A stretch of 64,000 nucleotides of DNA, from the NCBI GenBank assembly GCA_036383895.1, contig DASVNK010000025.1, positions 1 to 64,000 of the forward strand, given 5' to 3'. Position numbers and translations under genes: made by a program. Source of the DNA: DASVNK01 sp036383895. GTDB taxonomy: Bacteria > Verrucomicrobiota > Verrucomicrobiia > Limisphaerales > SXQI01. Positions 50,782 through 59,044 of this stretch are shown one piece after another; positions within the stretch are counted from its first letter, which is position 1, and each line of letters opens with the position of its first letter. The notes under the pieces are model-generated. The model was not told where the DNA came from, did not search any database, and saw only the letters and a list, made by a program, of their open reading frames with translations.

Positions 50782-53292
50782 ATGAGTTCTTCTCCATCAG
50801 GAACCTTGGAAAACGCTGGTAGTTTATTCGCGTCCTATCGCGGGTTGGAGCGCCTGCACGATGAATCCGTTACTCACGATGGTGCTTTGCGCCCCGACTG
50901 GGCTCCTTTTGCAACCTTGCTCGAAGAACTCGGACCGGATGAACTCCAAGCCCGCTCGGAGAACGCGCGGCGGATCGTTCGCGAGCACGGCATCACTTAC
51001 AATGTCTATAGCGATCCTGAAGGAGCAGATCGTCCGTGGGAACTGGATATTGTTCCGTTGCTCCTTCCCCCTCACGAATGGCAGACCATCGAGCTTGGTC
51101 TCACTCAGCGCGCAACCCTGCTGAACCTGATTCTGAAGGATCTTTACGGTCCACAAGAATTGCTGCGCACCGGCGCTCTGCCGCCCGTGCTTGTATTTGG
51201 TAACCCAGCTTTCCTTCGCCCCGTGCACGGCGTCCGCGTTGCCCGGAACATCTACCTGCATCTCCACGGCACCGATGTTGCGCGTTCGCCCGCTGGAGAT
51301 TGGTGGGTCCTGGCGGACCGCACTCAATCACCATCCGGCACCGGCTACGCGCTGGAAAACCGCATTGTCTCTGCTCGCGTCCTTCCAGAGGAATACCGGC
51401 AGTCGCAAGTCCAGCGCCTCGCGCCGTTTTTCGCCGCGCAACGCGAAACACTCCGCGCGCTCGCCCCGAAAGGCGCGGAAAATCCGCACATCGTCCTGCT
51501 CACTCCCGGCCCCTACAATGAAACCTACTTTGAGCACGCTTACCTGGCGCGCTATCTAGGCTTCACCCTCGTTGAAGGTGGCGACCTCACTGTGCGTGAT
51601 CAGCACGTTTATCTGAAAACGTTGGAGGGCCTGCAAAAGGTCGATGTGATTCTCCGCCGTGTCGATGACACCTTCTGCGACCCTTTGGAACTGCGGGAAG
51701 ATTCCTTCCTCGGAGTCGCTGGTCTGGTTCAGGCCGCGCGCGCCGGTAGCGTCACCATCGCCAATGCGCTCGGCTCCACCTTGCTGGAAAGCCCCGCCTT
51801 CCTGGCCTTCCTTCCCACCCTTTGTCAGCGTCTGCTCGGTGAAGAACTGCTCATTCCCAGCGTCGCCACCTGGTGGTGCGGCCAGGCCGCCGAACAGCGC
51901 TACGTTCTCGACCACTTGAGCGATATGGTCGTGAAACCCGCGTTCGGCCCAGTCGCGCAACTCCCATTTTTCGGTCGGAATCTTACCAAAGCCGCCCGCG
52001 AAAAACTCGCTGCTGATATTCGCGCCCGGCCATTTGCATACGTCGGTCAGGAACAGGTCGGCTTTTCCACTGTCCCCACCTGGGTCGATGGCAAACTCGA
52101 ACCGCGTGGTGTGGCGGTCCGCTTTTATGCTGCCGCGACTGGCGACGGCTATTCGATCATGCCGGGCGGTTTGACTCGCATCTCCGGCCAATCCGGTAAC
52201 CCCGTCCTCACCATGCAAAGCGGCGGGAGCAGCAAAGATTTGTGGGTTCTTTCCGATCGTCCCGTCGCTCCGGTGACCCTCCTCACTCCCTCCGGCCAGC
52301 CAGCGACTCACACGCGGATCTCCACCGAATTACCGAGCCGCGTCGCCGACAGTCTCTTTTGGCTTGGTCGTTACAGCGAACGCCTGGAAAGCACCCTCCG
52401 GCTACTCCGCTGCCTGCTCGCGCAACTCTCCGACGAAGGCTCCGCGGAAGTGCCAGGCGAGCTCAGCGCCCTCGCCGAAATGCTCGTCTTGACCGAACGG
52501 CTTCCGAAGAAATTTGCCGGCCGCATTCCCTTCCGCAAACTCGAAGCCGAACTTCTCCAGCTCGTTTATAATCCCGCGCGCATCGGCGGCGTGCGCGAGT
52601 TGGTCCTGCGTCTCCGTCAAATTGCTTCCACCGTTCGCGATCGTCTCTCCATCGACACCTGGCGAATCCTCACCCAACTCCAGCTCGATTCCAAAACCCG
52701 TGCCGGACGCCTCCCGCTCGCGAACGCGCTGAACGTTTGTAACACGCTCATCCTGGATCTCGCTGCCTTCAGCGGAATGGAGATGGAAAATATGACTCGC
52801 GCCCATGGTTGGCGGTTTCTCGATTTCGGCCGCCGCCTCGAGCGCGCCTACAACCTTGCTGATTTACTCCGCGCGAGCCTTTTCGTTGACGAAAAGAGCG
52901 CGCTCACCTCGGTTCTCGAATTCGCCGACAGCACCATGACCTACCGCCGCCGTTACTTTGCCGAACTGAATCTCGGCTCTGTTCTCGAAGTCCTGGCCGC
53001 CGACCGCACCAACCCTCGTTCTCTCTCCTTTCAACTCGACCGCCTCCAAGATCACGCTCTCGGTTTTCCTGAGCTCCAGTCTGCTAATCTTTCGGCAACC
53101 GTCCCTCAACAGGTCGCCGCTCTTTCAACCAAACTTCTGCAAATTCAATCGAATCAACCCGCCGATCGCGCCCGAGAATTACTAAAAGAACTTCTCAGCG
53201 AAATAGCTTCAGATCTCTCCAGCCTTTCGGATCAGATCACCAAGCTCTATTTCTGCCACACTCTTTCCGTCCGCATCGGCGCGCGGCTATGA
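50782..53292 (+). CDS. ATP-grasp / alpha-E fusion protein
   Basis: About 836 residues from the ATG at 50782; a TTG at 50746, just after the previous stop, would add 12. The first 490 residues repeat the permuted ATP-grasp pattern (ITYNVYSDPEGADRPWELDIVP, HGTDVARSPAGDWWVLADRTQSPSGTGYALENR, VVKPAFG, SIMPGGLTRI) and from about 525 the alpha-E pattern follows (PSRVADSLFWLGRYSERLESTLRLLRCL, AYNLADLLRASLF, SFQLDRLQDHALGFP). It is therefore a fused second copy of the two genes at 44951-47424. The 3' end overlaps the next gene by four bases. Confidence 0.92.
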   Translation: MSSSPSGTLENAGSLFASYRGLERLHDESVTHDGALRPDWAPFATLLEELGPDELQARSENARRIVREHGITYNVYSDPEGADRPWELDIVPLLLPPHEWQTIELGLTQRATLLNLILKDLYGPQELLRTGALPPVLVFGNPAFLRPVHGVRVARNIYLHLHGTDVARSPAGDWWVLADRTQSPSGTGYALENRIVSARVLPEEYRQSQVQRLAPFFAAQRETLRALAPKGAENPHIVLLTPGPYNETYFEHAYLARYLGFTLVEGGDLTVRDQHVYLKTLEGLQKVDVILRRVDDTFCDPLELREDSFLGVAGLVQAARAGSVTIANALGSTLLESPAFLAFLPTLCQRLLGEELLIPSVATWWCGQAAEQRYVLDHLSDMVVKPAFGPVAQLPFFGRNLTKAAREKLAADIRARPFAYVGQEQVGFSTVPTWVDGKLEPRGVAVRFYAAATGDGYSIMPGGLTRISGQSGNPVLTMQSGGSSKDLWVLSDRPVAPVTLLTPSGQPATHTRISTELPSRVADSLFWLGRYSERLESTLRLLRCLLAQLSDEGSAEVPGELSALAEMLVLTERLPKKFAGRIPFRKLEAELLQLVYNPARIGGVRELVLRLRQIASTVRDRLSIDTWRILTQLQLDSKTRAGRLPLANALNVCNTLILDLAAFSGMEMENMTRAHGWRFLDFGRRLERAYNLADLLRASLFVDEKSALTSVLEFADSTMTYRRRYFAELNLGSVLEVLAADRTNPRSLSFQLDRLQDHALGFPELQSANLSATVPQQVAALSTKLLQIQSNQPADRARELLKELLSEIASDLSSLSDQITKLYFCHTLSVRIGARL

Positions 53293-54200
53293 TTTACCAA
53301 CTCACCCACACGACCACTTACGATTATCTCGAGCCCGTCTCGCTCTCGCACCATATCCTCCGACTGCGCCCGCGCGAACTCGCGTATCAGAATTGTTTTG
53401 CCCATGCCTTCGCCATCGAGCCTTCCCCAAAGCGTTTCGGTGCCCACACCGATTATTATGGAAACCGAGCTTCGTTCGTCGAAGTAGCAGAACCTCACAC
53501 CCAGCTCGTTATTCGCTCCTTAAGTAAAGTTCGTCGAAAAGTAATTACCCTCGCCTCTCCTCACGAAACTCCAGCCTGGGAACACATTCGCGACCTCAGT
53601 CGCGGAATTCAATTAGGTGCCGCTCTCGAAGCCAGCGAGTTTCTTTTCGATTCTCCCCTGATCAGCTCCGCCGAAAAATTCGCTGACTATGCCTCCCCCT
53701 CTTTTCCCAAAGGCCGGCCCATTCTCGACGCGGTGTTGCACCTGACCCACCGCATTCACCAGGACTTCACCTTCGATCCCGAAGCTACCGCCGTTACCAC
53801 TTCGGTCGAGACCGTCATGAAGACCCGCCGCGGCGTCTGCCAGGATTTCGCACACCTCCAAATCGCTTGCCTTCGTTCCCTCGGCCTTCCTGCGCGCTAC
53901 GTCAGCGGTTACATCGAAACGCTTCCCGCGCCTGGTAAAGAAAAGCTGGTGGGCAGCGATGCCTCGCATGCCTGGGTCTCGGTCTATTGTCACGCGCACG
54001 GCTGGATTGACGTCGATCCCACAAACAATCTCCTCGTCTCCGCGCGGCACGTTACTCTCGGCTGGGGCCGCGATTACAGCGACGTCAGCCCCGTGCGCGG
54101 CGTGATCCTCGGCAGCGGGGACCACACCGTTAAAGTGGCTGTCGACTTGCAACCGTTGCCGTACGATGGAACCTCTCCACTCCGAGCAGTCATCGAATAA
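53289..54200 (+). CDS. Transglutaminase-like cysteine peptidase
   Basis: 303 residues. An N-terminal beta domain (YQLTHTTTYDYLEPVSLSHHILRLRPRE) precedes the transglutaminase-like core with catalytic C184 (RRGVCQDFAHLQIACLRSLG), H228 (ASHAWVSVYC) and D243 (WIDVDPTNN). It resembles the free-standing transglutaminase of the same operon type (COG1305) and the N-terminal part of the 47430 gene. It starts within the last codons of the ATP-grasp fusion gene, so translation is coupled. Confidence 0.93.
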   Translation: MIYQLTHTTTYDYLEPVSLSHHILRLRPRELAYQNCFAHAFAIEPSPKRFGAHTDYYGNRASFVEVAEPHTQLVIRSLSKVRRKVITLASPHETPAWEHIRDLSRGIQLGAALEASEFLFDSPLISSAEKFADYASPSFPKGRPILDAVLHLTHRIHQDFTFDPEATAVTTSVETVMKTRRGVCQDFAHLQIACLRSLGLPARYVSGYIETLPAPGKEKLVGSDASHAWVSVYCHAHGWIDVDPTNNLLVSARHVTLGWGRDYSDVSPVRGVILGSGDHTVKVAVDLQPLPYDGTSPLRAVIE

Positions 54201-54206
54201 AACAGA

Positions 54207-55271
54207 ATGAAAGCCTTTCAATGCGACGACTGCGGTAATCTACTCTTTTTCGAAAACACCCTTTGCCTCGGCTGCAATCACCAACTCGGCTTTATTCCGG
54301 ACCTAATAGATCTCTGCACGTTGCAACCCGCTGGCGCGAATCTCTGGAAACCACTCGGAAATCCCCTGGAGGAACGTCTCTATCGCCAATGCCAGAACTC
54401 CATAGAATTCAACGTCTGCAACTGGCTAATTCCCGCGGACAACCCAAATCCACTCTGCCGTGCTTGTCGACTAAACGACGTCATTCCCGACCTCTCGGTC
54501 GACGGAAATCTCCAGCGCTGGCACAAACTCGAGATTGCCAAGCGTCGCGTAATTTATTCCTGCCTTCGCTTTCACCTTCCCACCAAAGAGAACTCCGGCC
54601 GCTTGGCGCTCCAGTTCAAATTCGTTGCTGATCTCCCCGACGCGCCTCCCGTCCTCACCGGCCACGCCGACGGCGTCGTTACCATCAATATCGCCGAAGC
54701 GGACGATGCCGAACGCGAAAGGCGGCGTGCACAGTTTCATGAACCATTCCGAACTCTCGTCGGCCATCTCCGCCACGAACTCGCGCACTACTACTGGGAG
54801 CGTTTGATCGCCACCACGCCCTACCTTTACGCCTTCCGCGAACTGTTCGGAGATGAACAAACCAATTATGCCGATTCCCTGACGCGTCACTACACCCAGG
54901 GTCCAACTTCCAATTGGCAGAACAATTTCGTCAGCGCCTATGCGACCGCTCATCCCTGGGAAGACTGGGCAGAAACATGGGCGCACTATTTCCACATCAC
55001 CGATGCTCTCGAAACCGCCGGCAGTTTCGGAATTTCCCTCAAACCGAAGCACCCCCAAGCCTCCACCATGCGCGCCGAGCCGCAAAAAGTCGCCCTGGCA
55101 GAAAGCTCCTTTGAAGAACTGATTCGCCACTGGCTGCCCCTAACTCACGCCCTCAACGAACTCAATCGCGGCATGGGCCTTCCCGACCTTTATCCCTTCA
55201 TCCTGTCCAACGGCGCGCTCGCAAAACTCCGTTTCGTGCACAATCTGATTACCGCACTCCCACAGGAGTAA
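54207..55271 (+). CDS. Zinc-ribbon putative metallopeptidase (COG4307-like)
   Basis: 354 residues. N-terminal zinc ribbon with C6, C9, C20 and C23, and a second pair of CxxC-type cysteines near 71-87. The HExxH motif is HELAH (190-194) in VGHLRHELAHYYWERLI, with FRELFGDEQTNYADSL downstream providing further metal ligands. TWAHYFHITDALETA and KRGMG-like ends agree with the family. Genes of this kind commonly close the ATP-grasp / alpha-E / transglutaminase operon. It starts seven bases after the previous stop and is the last gene of the unit. Confidence 0.85.
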   Translation: MKAFQCDDCGNLLFFENTLCLGCNHQLGFIPDLIDLCTLQPAGANLWKPLGNPLEERLYRQCQNSIEFNVCNWLIPADNPNPLCRACRLNDVIPDLSVDGNLQRWHKLEIAKRRVIYSCLRFHLPTKENSGRLALQFKFVADLPDAPPVLTGHADGVVTINIAEADDAERERRRAQFHEPFRTLVGHLRHELAHYYWERLIATTPYLYAFRELFGDEQTNYADSLTRHYTQGPTSNWQNNFVSAYATAHPWEDWAETWAHYFHITDALETAGSFGISLKPKHPQASTMRAEPQKVALAESSFEELIRHWLPLTHALNELNRGMGLPDLYPFILSNGALAKLRFVHNLITALPQE

Positions 55272-55397
55272 GAGGCCCAATTTATCCTTTCACCACGGAT
55301 GCCCGGCGCTTTCGGCTTCTCCCGCGAAAACTCATTCGCTATTCCGTCGGGCTTCAATTCTTTCCTAACACAACAAACCGCAAGAGGCAGCTGCAAA

Positions 55398-55934
55398 TCA
55401 GCAATTCTTCGCCCCTCTAACGCAATCACGCACCATGCGGTCTCCCTCCTCCGGGCCAGCCCAGCCCAGGAGTTTCGGATCCTTGTTCTCGAAGCGAGTA
55501 ACATTTACGAAAAATTCCTCCAGCTCAGAACGCCAGCGCTCCGGCAAATCCTCTGGTGTTTTGAACGAATTAAAGCGCGGCAACTTAATCGGGACGACGA
55601 TCAATCGATCGTTTCGCTCGCGCTTCTTCTGTTTTCCGTTCTGCTCGAGCCGGAGCACCCCCAGCGTCCGACACTCGATCACCACTCCGGGATACGTGGA
55701 GACATCGCTGAAAACCATGGCGTCAAGCGGATCGCCGTCCGCTGCGGTCGTGCTCGGAATGAAACCCCAATCGTACGGATACACCAATCCGGTCGTTAAC
55801 GGACGCGATAATTTAAACGCCCGTAAGCTCGGTTCGTATTTGAGTTTCACCCGCGAACCGCCCGGCGATTCCACCACCACATGTATCGCGCCGTTTCTCG
55901 ACCGCGTGGGCAGTGTTTCGAAATCCATCGTCAT
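55398..55934 (-). CDS. ppa: Soluble inorganic pyrophosphatase, family I
   Basis: About 178 residues from the ATG at 55934. Hydrolyses pyrophosphate to two phosphates in the cytoplasm. VVESPGGSRVKLKYEPSLRAFKL, the YPYDWGFIPSTTAADGDPLDAMVF segment with the D-x-D-P-x-D metal site, and IVVPIKLPRFNSFKTPEDLPERWRSELEEFFVNVTRFENK are diagnostic. The open frame to 55994 adds residues with no family match. A 238-residue frame on the other strand is its shadow. Confidence 0.95.
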   Translation of the reverse strand: MTMDFETLPTRSRNGAIHVVVESPGGSRVKLKYEPSLRAFKLSRPLTTGLVYPYDWGFIPSTTAADGDPLDAMVFSDVSTYPGVVIECRTLGVLRLEQNGKQKKRERNDRLIVVPIKLPRFNSFKTPEDLPERWRSELEEFFVNVTRFENKDPKLLGWAGPEEGDRMVRDCVRGAKNC

Positions 55935-56150
55935 AATGAAAGAAATCGTCCGTCTCGCGCTGAAATGCACCTCTCCTTTTGTATCTTTTACCAACCTTCA
56001 CGCTTACGTAAGCTTGAGCGTGGCTGATTTCAGAATCGTCACACGAACGGAACAAGACTCGACGCCCCGCGGCACCACTATTGCTGAAATTCGACTGCCT
56101 CACCCTGTTACCATCAAATCGAGGCTTGCGGTTCCGAGTGGGATCGCGTG

Positions 56151-56184
56151 AGCCGCCCTGCTCGTAAGGGAGCGGCTTTTTTTA
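56151..56184 (+). terminator. Terminator hairpin with long T tract, no matching gene
   Basis: AGCCGCCCT pairs with AGGGAGCGGCT (one extra G bulged), then seven T. It reads as a terminator for the + strand, yet no + strand gene ends here; ppa is on the other strand. Confidence 0.6.
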
Positions 56185-56263
56185 CTTCTGCAACTTAAAA
56201 CTGTTGCCCACTTGTCACACCGTTGTCATGGAAAGTTATTGCTTCGTCGCGATATATATTCTC

Positions 56264-56446
56264 ATGCGTCGGATCGACAAGATTGCAATCGGCATCTTCA
56301 CATTGGGATTGGCCGTGATTCTTTTCGGATTACTGCTTGAAGGTTTCCGCCTGTTACCTTCTGCGTGGCCATCGATCCTTTTCGGATTCGTGTGTATCGC
56401 CATCTCTGTTCTTTTGGACGGATACAGAGGTTCGCGATTCGGTTGA
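56264..56446 (+). CDS. Small two-segment membrane protein
   Basis: 60 residues from the ATG at 56264: MRRIDK, a first membrane segment (IAIGIFTLGLAVILFGLLL), a short turn, a second (WPSILFGFVCIAISVLL) and a basic tail (DGYRGSRFG). A longer frame from 56204 is possible. Family unknown. Support is hydrophobicity with a positive-inside pattern. Confidence 0.5.
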   Translation: MRRIDKIAIGIFTLGLAVILFGLLLEGFRLLPSAWPSILFGFVCIAISVLLDGYRGSRFG

Positions 56447-56610
56447 GTTGCATTCATCTGGCCCGGGTGCGGCGTGATTTCGTGGCTTTGTGTTACGACG
56501 GTGTTACAAATCGAGCATTAAACCTGTTTTCCGTTGACCACGCTTCCCCGCGCTGCTTCGAATCACCTAGGTTTCGCATCGCATCATTAACCTAAGAACG
56601 CGCCAACATC

Positions 56611-57015
56611 ATGAAAAAGGCCAAGCTCAAAAAGGAACTAGCTGCCCTGCAGGCAGCGCACAAGAAGAGCAGTGCGGCATACAAAGATCTTTCACGCCGC
56701 AGCAGTGACGCTAAGAAAGTGCTCAAGGAAAGGAAGCGCGCGTTCAACGATGCCCGGCGGACGTATAAATCGGTGCGTAAAGCTTATCGTGAATTAGAGT
56801 GTGAACTGAAAGATGTTCGACGCGAGCATCTCCGGAACAACGAACGGTTGCAGAAATACTCGAAAAAACTGGGCAAGAGTGGCGACGTTTCGGAAAAAGC
56901 CGCCGCCTCGAAAACCAGGGCAAAGACGGGGGGAGCAGCGGCAAAGAGGAAGCGGACTGCATCCAGTTATACCAACGTTCCTGCAGCTGAGCCAGCCATC
57001 GCTGTGGTTTCCTAG
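56611..57015 (+). CDS. Lysine/arginine-rich coiled-coil protein
   Basis: 134 residues: a highly charged helical part (KKELAALQAAHKKSSAAYKDL and ERKRAFNDARRTYKSVRKAY) followed by an Ala/Lys-rich tail (KAAASKTRAKTGGAAAKRKR) that looks like a histone H1-type DNA-binding extension. Not assigned to a named family. It is followed immediately by the intron-like remnant on the other strand. Confidence 0.6.
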   Translation: MKKAKLKKELAALQAAHKKSSAAYKDLSRRSSDAKKVLKERKRAFNDARRTYKSVRKAYRELECELKDVRREHLRNNERLQKYSKKLGKSGDVSEKAAASKTRAKTGGAAAKRKRTASSYTNVPAAEPAIAVVS

Positions 57016-57042
57016 ACCGTCAGCACTTCCAAATCAGTAAGA

Positions 57043-57327
57043 ATCGGGTAGAAGGTCAGGATTTAAAACCTCACCTTCCTCCCCACACCGGACGTACGGT
57101 TCCGTACCGCAGCGGTTCATAAAGACCGCTACTTGCGGAACAGAGTATGCCAGTTCACCTCTGCCCTTAACGAGATGAGTCCAAGTGTCTGGAAGTAGGA
57201 TTGGGAGCGCCCTCGTTGCGAGCGTGGCTTATTATGGTCGCGGCTGACTTCTCCGGCCTGATCGTCATCCACCTTGCAGCGGCGGTGCTTCAAAGGCGAA
57301 ACAGAGATCTCCCCGGGTAATGCGCAC
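57043..57327 (-). mobile_element. Degraded group II intron-like remnant, ORF lost
   Basis: On the minus strand it opens with GTGCGC (rc of 57322-57327), the usual group II 5' end, and a section like the intron's 5' domain ('GGAGAAGTCAGCC' near 57240-57260). Its 3' end has a domain V-like hairpin (ACCG..GTAC..CGTAC..CGGT, around 57083-57118), then a domain VI-like hairpin (GAAGGT/ACCTTC, 57051-57082) and ends CTACCCGAT (57043-57051). The whole is 285 bases, against roughly 2 kb for an intact intron with its maturase, so the protein part is missing. Based on remembered consensus, not a search. Confidence 0.5.
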
Positions 57328-57436
57328 TTCTTCCACATTTTTGAACCCATCAACGTACGGCACGCACGGCAAAGCAAACAGGGCTTGCGAAATTCCACGC
57401 TTTTACGAATCATTAGCAGAATTCCAAGGCTTCAAT

Positions 57437-59014
57437 ATGAACATTCGAAACCTTCTCCTTTCGTCTCTTTTCGTCCCCACCTTCACCGCCGCCACCGCCG
57501 CTGAAGAAGTCGTCATGAAAGCGGAGAAAGCTGTCGTCATCACGTTCGACTCGCAATCCCAGCGCACCTACAAACTCCTCGGCGCACAAAGCGCCGCCGG
57601 CCAGTGGGACACGTTAAAAGACGGCATCGTCGGCACAGGCGGCGAAGTCACCATTTTCTACAAATCCGAGTCCGATCAAAAACTGTTCTTCAAAGTCGAA
57701 ACCAGCGATGGCCCTCCTGGCCAGCGTTCCCTGCTCTCCCTGGCCAACCTCGACATCTCCAACAAAGATCTCACCCGCTACGATCTCGAAGGCCAGGATC
57801 TCCGCGGATTTACTTTCAACAACTCGAAGTTTGACGAAGCGAATCTCCGCGCAGCCAACCTTAGCGAGGCGACATTCACCAATGCCACTTTCCTCAATGC
57901 TGATTTGAGTCACGCCATAGCGGTCCAAGTCAACATGTATGGCGCTAACCTCAACGGAGCAGACCTGCAAGGCATCCATTTCTTGGGCGGAAATCTGGCA
58001 AAGGCGGACTTCAGAAATGCAAATCTCAGCGGTGTCCGCTTCGACGGCACCTACTTAAAGCAGGCGAATTTCGCAGGACAAAACCTCACCAACTTCTCTT
58101 TCCGCGCAGCGGGCTCAAAGTGGGGTATTCAAGATGGCCTCTTCGGTGTTAATTTTACCGGAGCAAATCTTACAGGCGCCGACCTGAGTCGCAATACCAC
58201 AGAGGGCATCCAGTTTACCGGAGCAAATCTTTCCGGCGTCAATTTTGAGGGTTCCATCATAGACAATGCTCCGGCTGCGGATGTCCGCTCGATGTTCTTA
58301 CGCGGAATTATTGCAACGTACAATTGGGCTAATCTCAACGCGAGTGATATGGACCTCACTCTCATGTCTTTTTTTATCTCAGTCAACGTCACTGGCGCTA
58401 ACTTCGAAGGCTCGAACATGGAAGGCATGACCTTTCTGACCGACGCTGGAGGCAACCAGGCCAACGTGAACTTCCGAAACGCCAATCTGCGGGGCGCCGA
58501 TTTGAGTAACATGACCTTCACCAACTGCAATTTTACGGGCGCAGATCTTTCGTTCGCCGACGTCCGTTCTTCCCGTTTCCAAGGCTGTATCGGATTCAAT
58601 CCCGAGCAGCCGGGCATGCAATTCGGCGAAGAAGTTCTCGGTCGGCGAACAATCCTTCCGGATGGGACTACGCGCACTGGTACAAATCCGGGCACGCAAC
58701 TCGCGCCCGCAACCCTTCCGTCTCGCGTATTGTTCTCGATTGCCGACGGCGAACGCAATGAGCAGATTGATTACTCCTTCACCGGCGGCTTATACAGCCG
58801 GAACGGCGGACCTCAGGAGGGCACTGTCGATCAATATATCCCCCGGGGGCGCGTAGCAACGGTGATTCTGCGGAAACTTGGCAATACCATCTTCTACTAC
58901 AAGATTCTCTTCACTTCCCCAACTTCCGGTCAGCTTTATGAATCGGTCCCAAAAGGTTTCTGGGGTAACGGCGGCTATTACCTGGTTGGGACCTTTACAG
59001 TCCCGGAGCAATAA
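57437..59014 (+). CDS. Secreted pentapeptide-repeat protein
   Basis: About 525 residues from the ATG at 57437, which opens a signal peptide (NLLLSSLFVPTFTAATA). The longer frame from 57320 begins inside the intron-like remnant. From about residue 100 it has A(D/N)LXX pentapeptide repeats, e.g. FDEANLRAANLSEATF, NLNGADLQG, ADFRNANLSGVRF, NFTGANLTGADLS, ANLRGADLSNMTF, NFTGADLSFADVRSS, forming a right-handed beta helix. A C-terminal domain (VLFSIADGERNEQIDYSF and VATVILRKLGNTIFYYKILF) follows. Function unknown; not the DNA gyrase-binding Qnr type, given the signal peptide. Confidence 0.82.
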   Translation: MNIRNLLLSSLFVPTFTAATAAEEVVMKAEKAVVITFDSQSQRTYKLLGAQSAAGQWDTLKDGIVGTGGEVTIFYKSESDQKLFFKVETSDGPPGQRSLLSLANLDISNKDLTRYDLEGQDLRGFTFNNSKFDEANLRAANLSEATFTNATFLNADLSHAIAVQVNMYGANLNGADLQGIHFLGGNLAKADFRNANLSGVRFDGTYLKQANFAGQNLTNFSFRAAGSKWGIQDGLFGVNFTGANLTGADLSRNTTEGIQFTGANLSGVNFEGSIIDNAPAADVRSMFLRGIIATYNWANLNASDMDLTLMSFFISVNVTGANFEGSNMEGMTFLTDAGGNQANVNFRNANLRGADLSNMTFTNCNFTGADLSFADVRSSRFQGCIGFNPEQPGMQFGEEVLGRRTILPDGTTRTGTNPGTQLAPATLPSRVLFSIADGERNEQIDYSFTGGLYSRNGGPQEGTVDQYIPRGRVATVILRKLGNTIFYYKILFTSPTSGQLYESVPKGFWGNGGYYLVGTFTVPEQ

Positions 59015-59044
59015 CAGCGTCGTTTGAATTAGAAGGGCCTCAAT

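Noticed and set aside
55435..56151. 238-residue + frame whose stop lies just before a terminator
   Set aside because: It is antisense to the pyrophosphatase, whose motifs are clear; the terminator is listed separately as orphan.
57129..57413. 94-residue minus frame in the intron-like remnant
   Set aside because: Does not resemble a maturase or any other family; the DNA is better explained as intron RNA sequence.
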